This document shows, in pieces, positions 42,892-53,098 of a stretch of DNA of 64,000 nucleotides. Positions within the stretch are counted from its first letter, which is position 1. Each line of letters opens with the position of its first letter. Below the pieces are notes generated by a model. It did not search any database and was not told where the DNA came from. It was given only the letters and a program-made list of their open reading frames with translations. A program made the translations under genes and the position numbers. This DNA is from Klebsiella michiganensis (GTDB taxonomy: Bacteria > Pseudomonadota > Gammaproteobacteria > Enterobacterales > Enterobacteriaceae): contig NZ_PRDB01000002.1 in assembly GCF_002925905.1 (NCBI RefSeq), forward strand, positions 620,001 to 684,000. The letters run 5' to 3'.

Positions 42892-43782
42892 TTACTTGCC
42901 CAGTACTTCTGTCACCACCCGCGCCACGCCCTGGCGCCAGTCCGGCAGCGTCACGCCAAACGTCTGCTGAAACTTCTCATTCGACAGCCGTGAGTTCAGC
43001 GGCCGTTTCGCCGGCGTCGGGTAGGCCGTGGTCGGGATACCGCTCACGTCCTTAATCGCCAGCGCCGCACCCTGCGCCCGCGCCACCTCAAAGACATATT
43101 TCGCGTAGTCGTACCAGCTGGTTTCTCCGCTCGCCACCAGGTGATAAATCCCGGCGACCGCGCGGTTGCGCTGCTCTTCACGGATGGCTATCGCCGTGCA
43201 GTCCGCCAGCAGCTCCGCGCCCGTTGGCGCACCGTGCTGGTCATTAATAATCGACAAGGATTCTTTCTCTCCCGCCAGACGCAGCATCGTTTTCGCAAAG
43301 TTGGCCCCGCGCGTCGCATACACCCAGCTGGTGCGGAAAATCAGATGCCGCGGATTACCCTGCTCCAGCGCGATTTCCCCGGCGCGCTTGGTTTCGCCAT
43401 ACACGTTCAGCGGCCCGGTCGCTTCATCTTCCCGGCGGTAATGACTCCCCTCACCGTCAAACACGTAGTCCGTGGAGTAATGCACCATCAGGGCATCCAG
43501 CTTCGCCGACTCCGCCGCCAGTACCGCCACCCCTTTATCATTCAGCAGGTCCGACAGCTCCCGCTCGCTTTCCGCTTTATCCACCGCCGTATGCGCGGCC
43601 GCGTTCACCACCACATCCGGTCTGACCGTGCGCACCGTCTGCGCAATCCCCTCCAGATTAGTCAGGTCGCCACACAGCTCTTTATCAAAAAAGTCCACCG
43701 CCACCACGTCACCCAGCGTGGACAGTGCGCGCTGCAGCTCCCAGCCCACCTGGCCATTTTTGCCAATCAGTAAAATTTTCAT
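42892..43782 (-). CDS. rmlD: RmlD, dTDP-4-dehydrorhamnose reductase
   Basis: The 296-residue SDR-type reductase makes dTDP-L-rhamnose. The nucleotide loop is GKNGQVGWEL; VNAAAHTAVDKAESE and the catalytic Tyr/Lys pair in YGETKRAGE (about 128-136) are present. It lies in the order rmlB-rmlA-rmlD-rmlC on the minus strand with short spacing. Confidence 0.97.
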   Translation of the reverse strand: MKILLIGKNGQVGWELQRALSTLGDVVAVDFFDKELCGDLTNLEGIAQTVRTVRPDVVVNAAAHTAVDKAESERELSDLLNDKGVAVLAAESAKLDALMVHYSTDYVFDGEGSHYRREDEATGPLNVYGETKRAGEIALEQGNPRHLIFRTSWVYATRGANFAKTMLRLAGEKESLSIINDQHGAPTGAELLADCTAIAIREEQRNRAVAGIYHLVASGETSWYDYAKYVFEVARAQGAALAIKDVSGIPTTAYPTPAKRPLNSRLSNEKFQQTFGVTLPDWRQGVARVVTEVLGK

Positions 43783-43814
43783 TCGTTTGATACCCTGTTT
43801 ATGACCAGCAGCTA

Positions 43815-44684
43815 TTAACGCTCGTTAAGCAGACGTTTCAGATACGCACCATATTCGGTTTTCTTCAGACGTTCCGCCTGCGCCGCCACGCCTTCTGCTG
43901 ACAGCCACTGCCTGCGGTAAGCAATTTCTTCCAGACAGGCCACCTTCATTCCCTGGCGCTTCTCAATGGTATGGATAAACTGCGAGGCCTCAATCAGGCT
44001 GTCGTGCGTCCCCGTATCCAGCCAGGCAAAACCACGCCCCAGCAGCTCCACCTGCAGGTCGCCACGCTCCAGATACATCTGGTTCAGGGTGGTGATTTCC
44101 AGCTCACCACGCGCAGAAGGCTGTACTGCTTTCGCCATCTCTACAACATCGTTGTCATAAAAATAGAGCCCGGTCACCGCCCAGTCGGACTTCGGCTTCT
44201 GCGGCTTCTCTTCAATCGACAGCGCCTTAAAGTTCTCGTCAAACTCCACCACGCCAAAACGTTCGGGGTCGAGAACCTGATAACCGAACACGGTGGCTCC
44301 GGACGTTTTGCTGGCCGCCGCATCCAGTTTCCTGCCAAAACTCTGGCCAAAATAGATGTTATCGCCCAGTACCAGCGCACAGGCATCATTGCCGATAAAC
44401 GTCTCGCCGATAATAAAGGCCTGGGCCAGACCGTCCGGCGACGGCTGAATCGCGTATGAAAAATTCACCCCGAACTGCGAACCGTCACCCAGCAAACGCC
44501 GGAACGACGGCATGTCATCCGGAGTCGAGATGATCAGGATGTCACGAATACCCGCCAGCATCAGCACCGAAACCGGATAGAAAATCATCGGTTTGTCATA
44601 AATCGGCAGCAGCTGCTTGGAGACGCCCTGAGTGATCGGATATAAACGCGTACCGGAGCCACCGGCCAGAACAATACCTTTCAT
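43815..44684 (-). CDS. rmlA: RmlA, glucose-1-phosphate thymidylyltransferase
   Basis: The 289-residue nucleotidyltransferase makes dTDP-glucose, the entry to the rhamnose pathway, and is normally inhibited by dTDP-rhamnose. The signature [11 protein letters not shown] is at residues 8-18 and the metal-site LGDNIYFG follows. It follows rmlB by 16 bases. Confidence 0.97.
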   Translation of the reverse strand: MKGIVLAGGSGTRLYPITQGVSKQLLPIYDKPMIFYPVSVLMLAGIRDILIISTPDDMPSFRRLLGDGSQFGVNFSYAIQPSPDGLAQAFIIGETFIGNDACALVLGDNIYFGQSFGRKLDAAASKTSGATVFGYQVLDPERFGVVEFDENFKALSIEEKPQKPKSDWAVTGLYFYDNDVVEMAKAVQPSARGELEITTLNQMYLERGDLQVELLGRGFAWLDTGTHDSLIEASQFIHTIEKRQGMKVACLEEIAYRRQWLSAEGVAAQAERLKKTEYGAYLKRLLNER

Positions 44685-44700
44685 TCTGCTTTCCTTTTTA

Positions 44701-45765
44701 TTAGTTGTTCAGGCCAAGACGCTCACCGGCATAGGAGCCGTCCAGCACGCGCTGCCACCAGGTCGGGTTATTCAGGTACCAGTGGACCGTTTTCTCGATC
44801 CCGCTTTCAAAGGTCTCTTCCGGCACCCAGCCGAGATCGCGCTGAATTTTCGCCGCATCAATGGCGTAGCGCAGGTCATGACCCGGACGGTCCTTCACAA
44901 AGGTGATCAGGTCGGCAAACTGGCTGATATTGCCCGGCTTCTGCTCAACCACTTTATCGAGAATGGCGCAGATGGTGCGCACCACGTCGATATTCTTGCG
45001 TTCGTTATGCCCGCCGATGTTGTAGGTTTCACCGCTCCGGCCTCCGGTCGCCACTCTGTACAGCGCCCTGGCGTGATCTTCCACGTACAGCCAGTCGCGG
45101 ATCTGCTCACCGTTACCGTAGACCGGCAGCGGTTTCCCGGCCAGGGCATTGAGGATGGTCAGCGGGATCAGTTTTTCCGGGAAGTGGTACGGGCCGTAGT
45201 TGTTGGAGCAGTTGGTCACCACCACCGGCAGACCATAGGTACGGTTCCAGGCGCGGACCAGGTGGTCGCTGCCCGCCTTGGAGGCGGAGTACGGGCTGCT
45301 GGGCGCGTACGGGGTCTCTTCGGTGAACAGGTCGTCGGTGCCGTGCAGGTCACCGTAGACTTCATCGGTGGAGATATGGTGGAAGCGGAAAGCCTGCTTC
45401 TGCGCCGCCTCAAGAGTTGACCAGTAGTGACGGGCCGCTTCCAGCAGGGTGAAGGTGCCGATCAGGTTAGTCTGGATAAAAGCTGCCGGACCGTCGATGG
45501 AGCGGTCGACATGGCTTTCCGCCGCCAGATGCATGACGATATCCGGGCGGAAATCGCTGAACTGCTCTGCCACGGATTTAGCATCGGTGATATCGGTCTG
45601 AGAAAACGAGTAGCGCGCATTGCCGGATACCGGTGCCAGCGACTCAAGATTACCGGCGTAGGTGAGGCAGTCTATTACGCGAACTTCATCCAGGGTATTG
45701 TCAATAATATGACGAACAACAGCAGAGCCAATAAAACCCGCACCACCGGTGACAAGAATCTTCAT
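44701..45765 (-). CDS. rmlB: RmlB, dTDP-glucose 4,6-dehydratase
   Basis: The 354-residue SDR enzyme makes dTDP-4-keto-6-deoxyglucose. The NAD loop is [11 protein letters not shown]; the catalytic region is [13 protein letters not shown] and [14 protein letters not shown] (YxxxK). It is first in the rml block, 238 bases after gnd; this AT-rich gap contains the gnd terminator, so rmlBADC probably has its own promoter there, although I could not identify a clear one. Confidence 0.97.
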   Translation of the reverse strand: MKILVTGGAGFIGSAVVRHIIDNTLDEVRVIDCLTYAGNLESLAPVSGNARYSFSQTDITDAKSVAEQFSDFRPDIVMHLAAESHVDRSIDGPAAFIQTNLIGTFTLLEAARHYWSTLEAAQKQAFRFHHISTDEVYGDLHGTDDLFTEETPYAPSSPYSASKAGSDHLVRAWNRTYGLPVVVTNCSNNYGPYHFPEKLIPLTILNALAGKPLPVYGNGEQIRDWLYVEDHARALYRVATGGRSGETYNIGGHNERKNIDVVRTICAILDKVVEQKPGNISQFADLITFVKDRPGHDLRYAIDAAKIQRDLGWVPEETFESGIEKTVHWYLNNPTWWQRVLDGSYAGERLGLNN

Positions 45766-45956
45766 ATTTAATTTACCTTTAATTACTTATACGAAAAGGA
45801 ATAGAATCACATACACTCAATCGAACTAAAGTGATTATGATTTTTGTTTCATGAAAATATTATTGTAATAACGAATAAAAATAAATAGCCCAATTCTTAA
45901 TTATTAGATAATAATGACAAAGAACTATTATCTAAAATTTATTCTCTTTATTGTTT

Positions 45957-45986
45957 TAATAAAACCCTCAGGGAAACCCCGAGGGT
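45957..45986 (-). terminator. Terminator of gnd
   Basis: On the minus strand the hairpin reads ACCCTCGGGG-TTT-CCCTGAGGGT followed by TTTATT, a 10-base stem with one G-U pair. It lies 18 bases after the gnd stop. Confidence 0.88.
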
Positions 45987-46003
45987 CTGAAACAACGGCG
46001 TAC

Positions 46004-47410
46004 TTAATCTAACCACTCAGTATGGAATACACCTTCTTTATCGGTACGCTTATAGGTATGGGCACCGAAATAGTCGCGCTGAGCCTGAATCAGATTGGCA
46101 GGCAGCACCGCAGAACGGTAGCTATCGTAGTAAGCAATCGCAGCAGAGAAGGTCGGAACCGGAATACCATTCTGCACAGCGTAAGCAACGACATCGCGCA
46201 ACGCTTGCTGATAGTCATCGGCAATCTGCTTGAAATAAGGTGCCAACAGCAGGTTGGCAATACCCGCGTTCTGCTCATATGCATCCGTGATCTTTTGCAG
46301 GAACTGTGCACGAATGATACAACCCGCACGGAAGATTTTAGCAATCTCACCGTAGTTCAGATCCCATTTGTATTCATCGGATGCTGCGCGCAGCTGGGAG
46401 AAACCCTGAGCGTAAGAGACAATCTTGCCCAAATACAGAGCACGACGAACTTTCTCAACAAACTCAGCTTTATCGCCTGCAGTCTTCGCTTGCGGTCCGG
46501 TAAGGACTTTTGAAGCGGCGACGCGCTGATCTTTCAGAGAGGAGATGTAGCGAGCGAATACGGACTCGGTAATCAGCGATAACGGTTCACCCAGGTCCAG
46601 AGAGCTCTGGCTGGTCCATTTACCGGTACCTTTGTTTGCAGCCTCATCCAGAATCACATCAACCAGGTATTTACCCTCTTCATCCTTTTTGGTGAAGATG
46701 TCTTTGGTGATGTCAATCAGGTAGCTGCTTAGCTCACCTTCATTCCATTCTGTGAAGGTCTGCGCCAGCTCTTCGTTAGAAAGCGCGAGGCCACCTTTAA
46801 GTAAGGCATAGGCTTCAGCAATCAGCTGCATATCACCGTATTCAATACCGTTGTGGACCATTTTAACATAATGACCCGCACCATCCGCACCGATATAGGT
46901 TACGCACGGCTCACCGTCTTCTGCGACAGCCGCAATCTGCTTAAGAATTGGAGCAACCAACTCATAAGCTTCTTTCTGGCCACCAGGCATAATCGATGGA
47001 CCTTTCAACGCCCCCTCTTCGCCACCAGAAACACCGGTACCGATAAAGTTGAAGCCTTCTGCTGAAAGCTCACGGTTACGACGGATAGTGTCCTGGAAGA
47101 AGGTATTGCCACCATCAATGATGATGTCACCTTTATCCAGATACGGTTTCAGGGAGTTGATGGCGCTATCAGTACCTGCGCCCGCTTTCACCATTAACAG
47201 GATACGACGCGGCGTTTCGAGCGACTCAACGAACTCTTGCACTGTATAGTAAGGGACCAGTTTCTTGCCAGGATTCTCGGCAATCACTTCTTCGGTCTTT
47301 TCACGGGAGCGGTTGAAAACGGAGACGGTATAACCACGGCTTTCGATATTGAGCGCAAGGTTGCGCCCCATCACTGCCATACCGACAACCCCGATCTGTT
47401 GCTTGGACAT
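46004..47410 (-). CDS. gnd: Gnd, 6-phosphogluconate dehydrogenase
   Basis: The 468-residue enzyme of the oxidative pentose phosphate pathway converts 6-phosphogluconate to ribulose 5-phosphate with NADP. The coenzyme loop is [13 protein letters not shown], and the substrate signature region [17 protein letters not shown] near residue 250 is intact. It is a housekeeping gene lodged in the capsule locus of Klebsiella and Escherichia, and a common recombination flank for serotype exchange. Confidence 0.98.
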   Translation of the reverse strand: MSKQQIGVVGMAVMGRNLALNIESRGYTVSVFNRSREKTEEVIAENPGKKLVPYYTVQEFVESLETPRRILLMVKAGAGTDSAINSLKPYLDKGDIIIDGGNTFFQDTIRRNRELSAEGFNFIGTGVSGGEEGALKGPSIMPGGQKEAYELVAPILKQIAAVAEDGEPCVTYIGADGAGHYVKMVHNGIEYGDMQLIAEAYALLKGGLALSNEELAQTFTEWNEGELSSYLIDITKDIFTKKDEEGKYLVDVILDEAANKGTGKWTSQSSLDLGEPLSLITESVFARYISSLKDQRVAASKVLTGPQAKTAGDKAEFVEKVRRALYLGKIVSYAQGFSQLRAASDEYKWDLNYGEIAKIFRAGCIIRAQFLQKITDAYEQNAGIANLLLAPYFKQIADDYQQALRDVVAYAVQNGIPVPTFSAAIAYYDSYRSAVLPANLIQAQRDYFGAHTYKRTDKEGVFHTEWLD

Positions 47411-47626
47411 TACATACTCCTGTCAGGTGTGGTCACTGCGACAAGTTCGCAGCTTAAATGTGATGGTTATGTTAGCTTAAAGCTTTTCAATCGTATAGAC
47501 TAAAAACCCAAACTCAAAAGAGAAACAAAAAATTACATTATTATTGGATATACTGTCAGCTATATCATAAATATTGAAACCAACTTTGCATACCAATCTG
47601 AAAGATATTACTTTAATTCTGCATAA

Positions 47627-49072
47627 TTATTTTAACTTTTTTATATTTATGTACTTATTTAATGCAGAAAATAATTTTTTATCAGCAACCATCATACACA
47701 TCACGTAAAATAAGAAAGATAAGATACTAAGTGAAACTAATTTATAAAAACCATCTATATACTGCCAAAAAGGAACATACGAGGTTAACATGTTAATAAA
47801 AACTATCATCAACACTGTTGCTAATATTAATTTATAAATTTTCAAAAAAAACTCACCAAGAGAACCATCTAAAATATTTAGCACACACCACATAACAGGA
47901 ATAAAGTTTAAAACATTAGCAATAAAGTAAAATTTTGCAAATGTTACTATATCAAATTGTACACCTAAAATAAATGAAGAAACCTGAAGAACCATTCCCA
48001 AAATGCCCAACTTCATTAAGGTATATGTTTTACCCTTAGCCATGAAAATAGTTCCTGACGTACTCAATACAGCCTGAATAATTCCTGTCGGAGCCAGCCA
48101 AGTTAAAATCGAGGCCGTTAAAATCCATTTATCTCCAAACACTAAATTAATGAATGGCTTACTCAAAATAGCAAGGCCAGTCATTAATGGAAAGACAAGA
48201 AAAAGTATGTAATACAAGGTGCTATAGTAAGTTCTTTTTAATTTTTCGTTATCATCTTGATACTCACTAAACACAGGATAGAGTGCTCTTGAGGCAACAA
48301 AGGTCATATTTTGCACTGGGAAAAGCATAATTCTATATGCTAAAGAGTAGGCCCCAAGAATGGCAGAAGATAAAAAGTGACCAATAATAATGCTATCGGC
48401 ATTTCTTGAGAAATAGTTGATGAAGTTAAAAATTGTTAAATTACCACTAAAGCCAATCAGTTTTTTTATTTCAGGGATATCAATAATAGTTTTTGTATTT
48501 GGTCTCCACTCGGATTTAAACCAAAATTGAATAGTTGACATCAATGAGAGCAATATGCTCTGGAAGACTAGACTATAGACGCCAAACCCCACATAGGCAA
48601 GTATGATAGCAGTTGAGACTGCAACTACAGATGATGATATTTCAATAAAAGCGATTTCCTTGAATCGAGATTTTTTTTCCAATAAGGCAAGATGTGCGGA
48701 TGCGGTACTAGCGAGAGGGAAACTTATGGATAATAAGCATAAGACCATAACTAATCTCTGCTCATGAAACACCATTGATATCACCGGTGATGATAAGACT
48801 ATTATTATAGCGATTGTGATACCCATGCAAACATTAAGCCAAAATATAGCATTGACAGTTCGTTCTTGAAGATTTTTCTTCTGTATTATTGCTGCTGCCG
48901 TGCCTAAATCTCTTACTAAACCAGCAAAATTAGTTACAACTAATGCCATAGCCATTAATCCATATTCGGCAGGTGGTATTAGTCGAGCTAAAACAACAAT
49001 ATTCAATAACTGAACACCCACTTTAATTCCCTGTGAAAGGGCAACCCATTTAGTGTTTGATAAGAGTCCCAT
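47627..49072 (-). CDS. wzx: Wzx-type flippase (MOP superfamily)
   Basis: The 481-residue inner-membrane protein has about 12-14 hydrophobic segments and the start GLLSNTKWVALSQGIKVGVQ with LARLIPPAEYGLMAMA, as in WzxC-like polysaccharide transporters. It should flip the lipid-linked capsule repeat unit to the periplasm. It is the most gnd-proximal gene of the variable centre and is AT-rich. The 154-base gap upstream and 216-base gap downstream show no other gene. Confidence 0.88.
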   Translation of the reverse strand: MGLLSNTKWVALSQGIKVGVQLLNIVVLARLIPPAEYGLMAMALVVTNFAGLVRDLGTAAAIIQKKNLQERTVNAIFWLNVCMGITIAIIIVLSSPVISMVFHEQRLVMVLCLLSISFPLASTASAHLALLEKKSRFKEIAFIEISSSVVAVSTAIILAYVGFGVYSLVFQSILLSLMSTIQFWFKSEWRPNTKTIIDIPEIKKLIGFSGNLTIFNFINYFSRNADSIIIGHFLSSAILGAYSLAYRIMLFPVQNMTFVASRALYPVFSEYQDDNEKLKRTYYSTLYYILFLVFPLMTGLAILSKPFINLVFGDKWILTASILTWLAPTGIIQAVLSTSGTIFMAKGKTYTLMKLGILGMVLQVSSFILGVQFDIVTFAKFYFIANVLNFIPVMWCVLNILDGSLGEFFLKIYKLILATVLMIVFINMLTSYVPFWQYIDGFYKLVSLSILSFLFYVMCMMVADKKLFSALNKYINIKKLK

Positions 49073-49226
49073 AAAACCTCAGTAAAGATCAAAAAAATCA
49101 GAAAGATCTTTTAAATTAGCTATAATAATAAATTATTAAAGCTAATTTATTATTATAAAAATGCCACATTATTTTTACTCTTAGCCTTTTGATTACTAAA
49201 AAATCATAATCAAAGAACACTGAACA

Positions 49227-50267
49227 CTACGATATTAATGACATCCATTTATTCTTTATTTCTTGGCTATCAAATCTAGCAGACGTTACTTTTGCACTAG
49301 CACTTAGTTTATAATAACAATCATCATCAATAGATAAAAGATTCATTTTTTCAATAAATAGTTCTTTATTATTTACTGGAATTAAAAAACCATCTCTTTC
49401 ATTCTCAATAATCTCACGAGGTCCCGTTGGACAATCAAAAGCGATAACAGGCAATGACCAAGATTTTGCCTCTAGCAATGCTAATGGCAACCCTTCATAA
49501 CGTGATGTCATAAGTAACATATCACTCTGGGCATAATACTTATCAATATCTTTAACCTTACCAACTAACGTGACAGTATCTCCAATATCATAATTTTTAA
49601 TCATTTCACTAAGTTGTTGCCGCAGTACGCCATCACCAGCGATGAAAAGCTTCCAATGCTTATTATTTTTAGAAAAGGATCGCCAGATATCAAGTAATAA
49701 ATCAAATCCTTTTTGATACTCCAGTCGGCCTACTGCTAAAGCATGATACGACCTTTTCTGTCTATTAAAATTCTTGAAAGAAATAGGATTAACTATTGTC
49801 AAAGATTTAATACCCCATTTTTTTAGAGTTCGTTGGTCTTTATCAGTTAAAACTATTACTTTGTCATAAAATCTTAAAAAAATAAATTTCAAGAAACGCA
49901 CAATGAAATTAAATGAATGGATAGCAACATGCTCACAAGCAAAAGTCTTACAGTCTTTATGTTTATTGTTAGCAAAAAGACTCCAAAAAGAGTACATAAC
50001 ACTCAACTTACCCATGCTTATAACAAAAACATAATCGAAGTTGTTTTCATTTATATCTTGAACAATTTTTTTTATCGAATTTTTGCAACCCTGATAACTA
50101 ATTACTTTTTTTATGCTTTTATATGGATAAAAAGTTTCTCCTTCTCCAGAAACAGAAAATATAGTCATGTCATATGACTCACCATAACATTCCGTCATAA
50201 AATTACATATATTTTCCGTTCCTGCATATGAATATGCATCGTTGATTACAAACGCAATTTTCTTCAA
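49227..50267 (-). CDS. Glycosyltransferase family 4 (capsule)
   Basis: The 346-residue GT-B enzyme has an N-terminal acceptor domain beginning IAFVINDAYSYAGTENI, then the GT4 donor domain: AVGRLEYQKGFDLLL near 178, and SRYEGLPLALLEAKSWSLPVIAFD near 265 with the two glutamates of the EX7E motif. It probably adds one sugar of the capsule repeat unit. Donor and linkage cannot be read from sequence. Strongly AT-rich. Confidence 0.85.
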   Translation of the reverse strand: MKKIAFVINDAYSYAGTENICNFMTECYGESYDMTIFSVSGEGETFYPYKSIKKVISYQGCKNSIKKIVQDINENNFDYVFVISMGKLSVMYSFWSLFANNKHKDCKTFACEHVAIHSFNFIVRFLKFIFLRFYDKVIVLTDKDQRTLKKWGIKSLTIVNPISFKNFNRQKRSYHALAVGRLEYQKGFDLLLDIWRSFSKNNKHWKLFIAGDGVLRQQLSEMIKNYDIGDTVTLVGKVKDIDKYYAQSDMLLMTSRYEGLPLALLEAKSWSLPVIAFDCPTGPREIIENERDGFLIPVNNKELFIEKMNLLSIDDDCYYKLSASAKVTSARFDSQEIKNKWMSLIS

Positions 50268-50294
50268 TTTACCACCCTCAAAACAAAGATTGAA

Positions 50295-51056
50295 TTAACG
50301 ATTTACCATTAAAAAAACAACAGCATTGAATATATACCAAGAGAAAAAATACATTATTTTAAAAGGATTTTGATTATATCTTTTCCTGAGAATATGGAAA
50401 TGCCATTTTATTGCACTTTTTTTATTAGATGAGAGCGAATTGTTTAAAACAAAATAATTAACTAAAGATTCTTCAATTATATAAGCATGATCGTAGACAT
50501 CAAAATAGTTAGCCAAGTAAATGAAATCTTCATGCCCCTGATTTTCAAAATAAACATCTACATTAGTACGTCGGATACAAACAGATGAGAAGCATACGCG
50601 AAAGTCCTTTTTTAAAAAATTATGTTTCTTTAAAATATTTGAATCATATTTAATTAAATGTTCCTTGCCATTAACTTTATAAAAATACCACGACAGCACA
50701 ATGTTATATCCCTTGGATATAACATTCATTTGTTTTTCTAATTTATCAGGTAGCCACTGGTCATCACTATCCAAAAAAGTTATAATTTCTTCATCCGCAA
50801 TTTTTAGACCAACATTCCTAGACTCAGCAGCACCTAAATTAACAGAATTATTAATTATTTTTATTTTATCAGACTCATAATTTTTCTTAACCAAATCTAA
50901 TGAATGATCAGTAGAGCAGTCATTTATAATATACAGATGCCAATGAGTATATGTTTGCGAACATACAGATTCGATAGCTCTGATAATTGTCTTCTCTGCA
51001 TTGAACATAGGCATAATAACTGCAACACTTTTTTCTTTTTCATCAACTTTGTCCAT
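50295..51056 (-). CDS. Glycosyltransferase family 2 (capsule)
   Basis: The 253-residue GT-A enzyme has AVIMPMFNAEKTI, INDCSTDHS and the metal motif FLDSDDQWLPDK in the first 100 residues. A frame opens 13 codons further upstream, but ATG 51056 is chosen because GGGGGA precedes it. The C-terminal region has one hydrophobic segment near the end (FSWYIFNAVVFLM). It is one of five transferases expected to build the repeat unit. Confidence 0.85.
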   Translation of the reverse strand: MDKVDEKEKSVAVIMPMFNAEKTIIRAIESVCSQTYTHWHLYIINDCSTDHSLDLVKKNYESDKIKIINNSVNLGAAESRNVGLKIADEEIITFLDSDDQWLPDKLEKQMNVISKGYNIVLSWYFYKVNGKEHLIKYDSNILKKHNFLKKDFRVCFSSVCIRRTNVDVYFENQGHEDFIYLANYFDVYDHAYIIEESLVNYFVLNNSLSSNKKSAIKWHFHILRKRYNQNPFKIMYFFSWYIFNAVVFLMVNR

Positions 51057-51154
51057 AAATTTCCCCCAAAGTGAGTATACAAATGTTAGAGCCACACATT
51101 TATATATATGTAAAAATTACATTTCCCAAAATAATAAATTTACTATTAATAAAA

Positions 51155-52018
51155 TTAATCAAGCATTTTTATTACATCTTGATTGTAATCATTAAATTTT
51201 CTTGCAAAGTAAGGTGAATATTTTACAGCATATGTCTCATTATAAAAAAATTCATTTTCTTTGAATAAAGAGATATGTTTTTCAGTTAATGCCACTGGAG
51301 GATTTTCACCATTCCAATCAGTATACCAAATACCTGGCCTTACATTAGTAAGGAAATCAGAATTACCTATAATAGTAGGAAAAAAAGATTCTTCTGCACA
51401 CCAAGATGTCTTAAAGAAGCTAACAAAAGAAGGATTCTTATCCATAAAATCAAGTATATATTCTACACAAGCAGCAGAAAGAGCACACCATGTAGAACCA
51501 TGATAAATTTTACTAAAAGGATATTTTTTCTTCTTATAAAATACTCTTAAAATTCTTTCGGCAATCTTATAACTTACTGTTTTTAGTGATTTACTACGTC
51601 TATCAAAACAATCAAAATAATGATACTTAATACGTTCTTCTGGCTTTGTAGGATGAAATCCTTGCATAATAGTAATATACTCTTTTTGTTTCCCTAACAA
51701 TTCCAAAAGATCAGAACGGTCTCTGATTGGATAATCCTGACCACTCATAATTACATAGTAATCAGGTTTATCTTTTCTGGCCACACTAATTAAGTCTAAA
51801 ATCGCTTGTTGATGGGACCATCCCCCCCACCATACTTTTACAGTTCTAATAACAATTAAGTTTTCTTCATTTTCAGAAAAGATTGTAAAAAAATCAGGAA
51901 TTATAGTTTTCTTATCTATATGGACATATACCCGAGAATTATCAACTTTAATTTTTTTAATCAACGTAATTAAATGATTGAAATTATTATAAGCCGTTAT
52001 TAAATAAGCTATTTGCAT
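51155..52018 (-). CDS. Core-2/I-branching type glycosyltransferase (GT14)
   Basis: The 287-residue protein resembles the family best known from animal core-2 beta-1,6-N-acetylglucosaminyltransferases, with bacterial members in polysaccharide loci. Typical blocks are AYLITAYNNFNHL, VHIDKK, KVWWGGWSHQQAILDL, MSGQDYPIRD, GSTWCALS and WCAEESFFPTI. It may add a branch sugar such as xylose or a hexosamine, but the donor is unknown. Family assignment is from motif recognition. Confidence 0.78.
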   Translation of the reverse strand: MQIAYLITAYNNFNHLITLIKKIKVDNSRVYVHIDKKTIIPDFFTIFSENEENLIVIRTVKVWWGGWSHQQAILDLISVARKDKPDYYVIMSGQDYPIRDRSDLLELLGKQKEYITIMQGFHPTKPEERIKYHYFDCFDRRSKSLKTVSYKIAERILRVFYKKKKYPFSKIYHGSTWCALSAACVEYILDFMDKNPSFVSFFKTSWCAEESFFPTIIGNSDFLTNVRPGIWYTDWNGENPPVALTEKHISLFKENEFFYNETYAVKYSPYFARKFNDYNQDVIKMLD

Positions 52019-52042
52019 TATATCACCGTATATAAATTTGAA

Positions 52043-53098
52043 CTAATACTTCCAATTATTCTTCCACTCAATTACTGGAGAACCATTATCCCAATAAATA
52101 GGTAGCCAAACATATGAACTATCTTTCAGATTTTTTATATTCCAACGATCGGCCATAAAGATATATTTATTATTAGGGCCAACATTCTGAATTACAAAGG
52201 TCCCTTGAGAAGAAAAGGTTTTCCTGATATCATCAATATTAGTTGAACGCGTAGGATTTCCTAAAGGAAACCACGGTCCAAAAATATTATCACTATACGC
52301 ACTCCTTGCATCGGTGGGGCTGAACCCTTTTAAACCGGAAGTGATCATATAATATCTTTTTTTATACTTGAAAATTGTAGGGGCCTCATTCTTTAGCCCA
52401 ACTAAAACTCTGGAATATTTACCAGTAAACCCCTTGTAACTATCATTTAATTCTGCAATTTGTATCGAGTAATTCCCTTCAGACTCATAAATTATGTAGG
52501 CAGTTGAATCATCATCAACAAAAAGAGTCATATCCCTAAACATCTGACCTCGAGAATAATTATTTATAAAATTTTCATCTGCTTTGGATACATTATTATA
52601 ATAATATTTATCGTTAATATCATGCTTATCAATATAAATTGGTTGCATTGACGCATTAGGCCAGAAATCACTATAAAAAACATAAGGCCCTGTGATTTTT
52701 TCCGCGACAGCCACTCCTGCTTTACCTGTGCTATATTTCCCTCCCAACTCTTCGTGAAACCACATTATAAACTCTTTATTCTTTTTATTATAAATGACTT
52801 TAGGTCTTTCGACTGCGATTTTTTCGACTCTAGATGAAAGATCTAAGGCAATTCCTTCATTATGCCACTTATATAAATCAGTTGAAGAATATACACTCAC
52901 TTTCCCTGTATTTGTTCTTCCTTCAGTTCTAACCTCACCAAACCAATAATATTTATCTTTGAATTTTAACACCCCCCCCCCATGAGCATTAATAATCTGT
53001 CCATCACTGTCATACCATGGTTCTCCTGGTTTAAACGTTGATTCACTAAAAGATGGAAAAGAAAGAAATATTAATATAAAAAAAATAGCTCTTGTCAT
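52043..53098 (-). CDS. Exported GH43-like glycosidase
   Basis: The 351-residue protein starts with a signal peptide (MTRAIFFILIFLSFPSFSES) and continues as a five-bladed beta-propeller-like glycosidase resembling GH43 exo-beta-1,3-galactanases: INAHGGGVLKFKDKYYWFGE near residue 35, ERPKVIYNKKNKEFIMW, GQMFRDMTLFVDDDSTAY and EAPTIFKYKKRYYMITSG. ATG 53098 is chosen (AAGAGG upstream, signal peptide start) over an ATG 14 codons earlier. A run of ten G residues encodes the HGGGV segment. It probably trims or edits the capsule in the periplasm or outside. Such a gene is unusual in this type of locus. Confidence 0.75.
   Translation of the reverse strand: MTRAIFFILIFLSFPSFSESTFKPGEPWYDSDGQIINAHGGGVLKFKDKYYWFGEVRTEGRTNTGKVSVYSSTDLYKWHNEGIALDLSSRVEKIAVERPKVIYNKKNKEFIMWFHEELGGKYSTGKAGVAVAEKITGPYVFYSDFWPNASMQPIYIDKHDINDKYYYNNVSKADENFINNYSRGQMFRDMTLFVDDDSTAYIIYESEGNYSIQIAELNDSYKGFTGKYSRVLVGLKNEAPTIFKYKKRYYMITSGLKGFSPTDARSAYSDNIFGPWFPLGNPTRSTNIDDIRKTFSSQGTFVIQNVGPNNKYIFMADRWNIKNLKDSSYVWLPIYWDNGSPVIEWKNNWKY
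52972..52981 (-). repeat. Ten-base G homopolymer in the GH43-like gene
   Basis: Ten consecutive C on the plus strand (G on the coding strand) encode the GGG of the conserved HGGGV segment near residue 39. The surrounding gene is strongly AT-rich. A change of one or two bases would shift the frame early in the protein. Confidence 0.9.
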
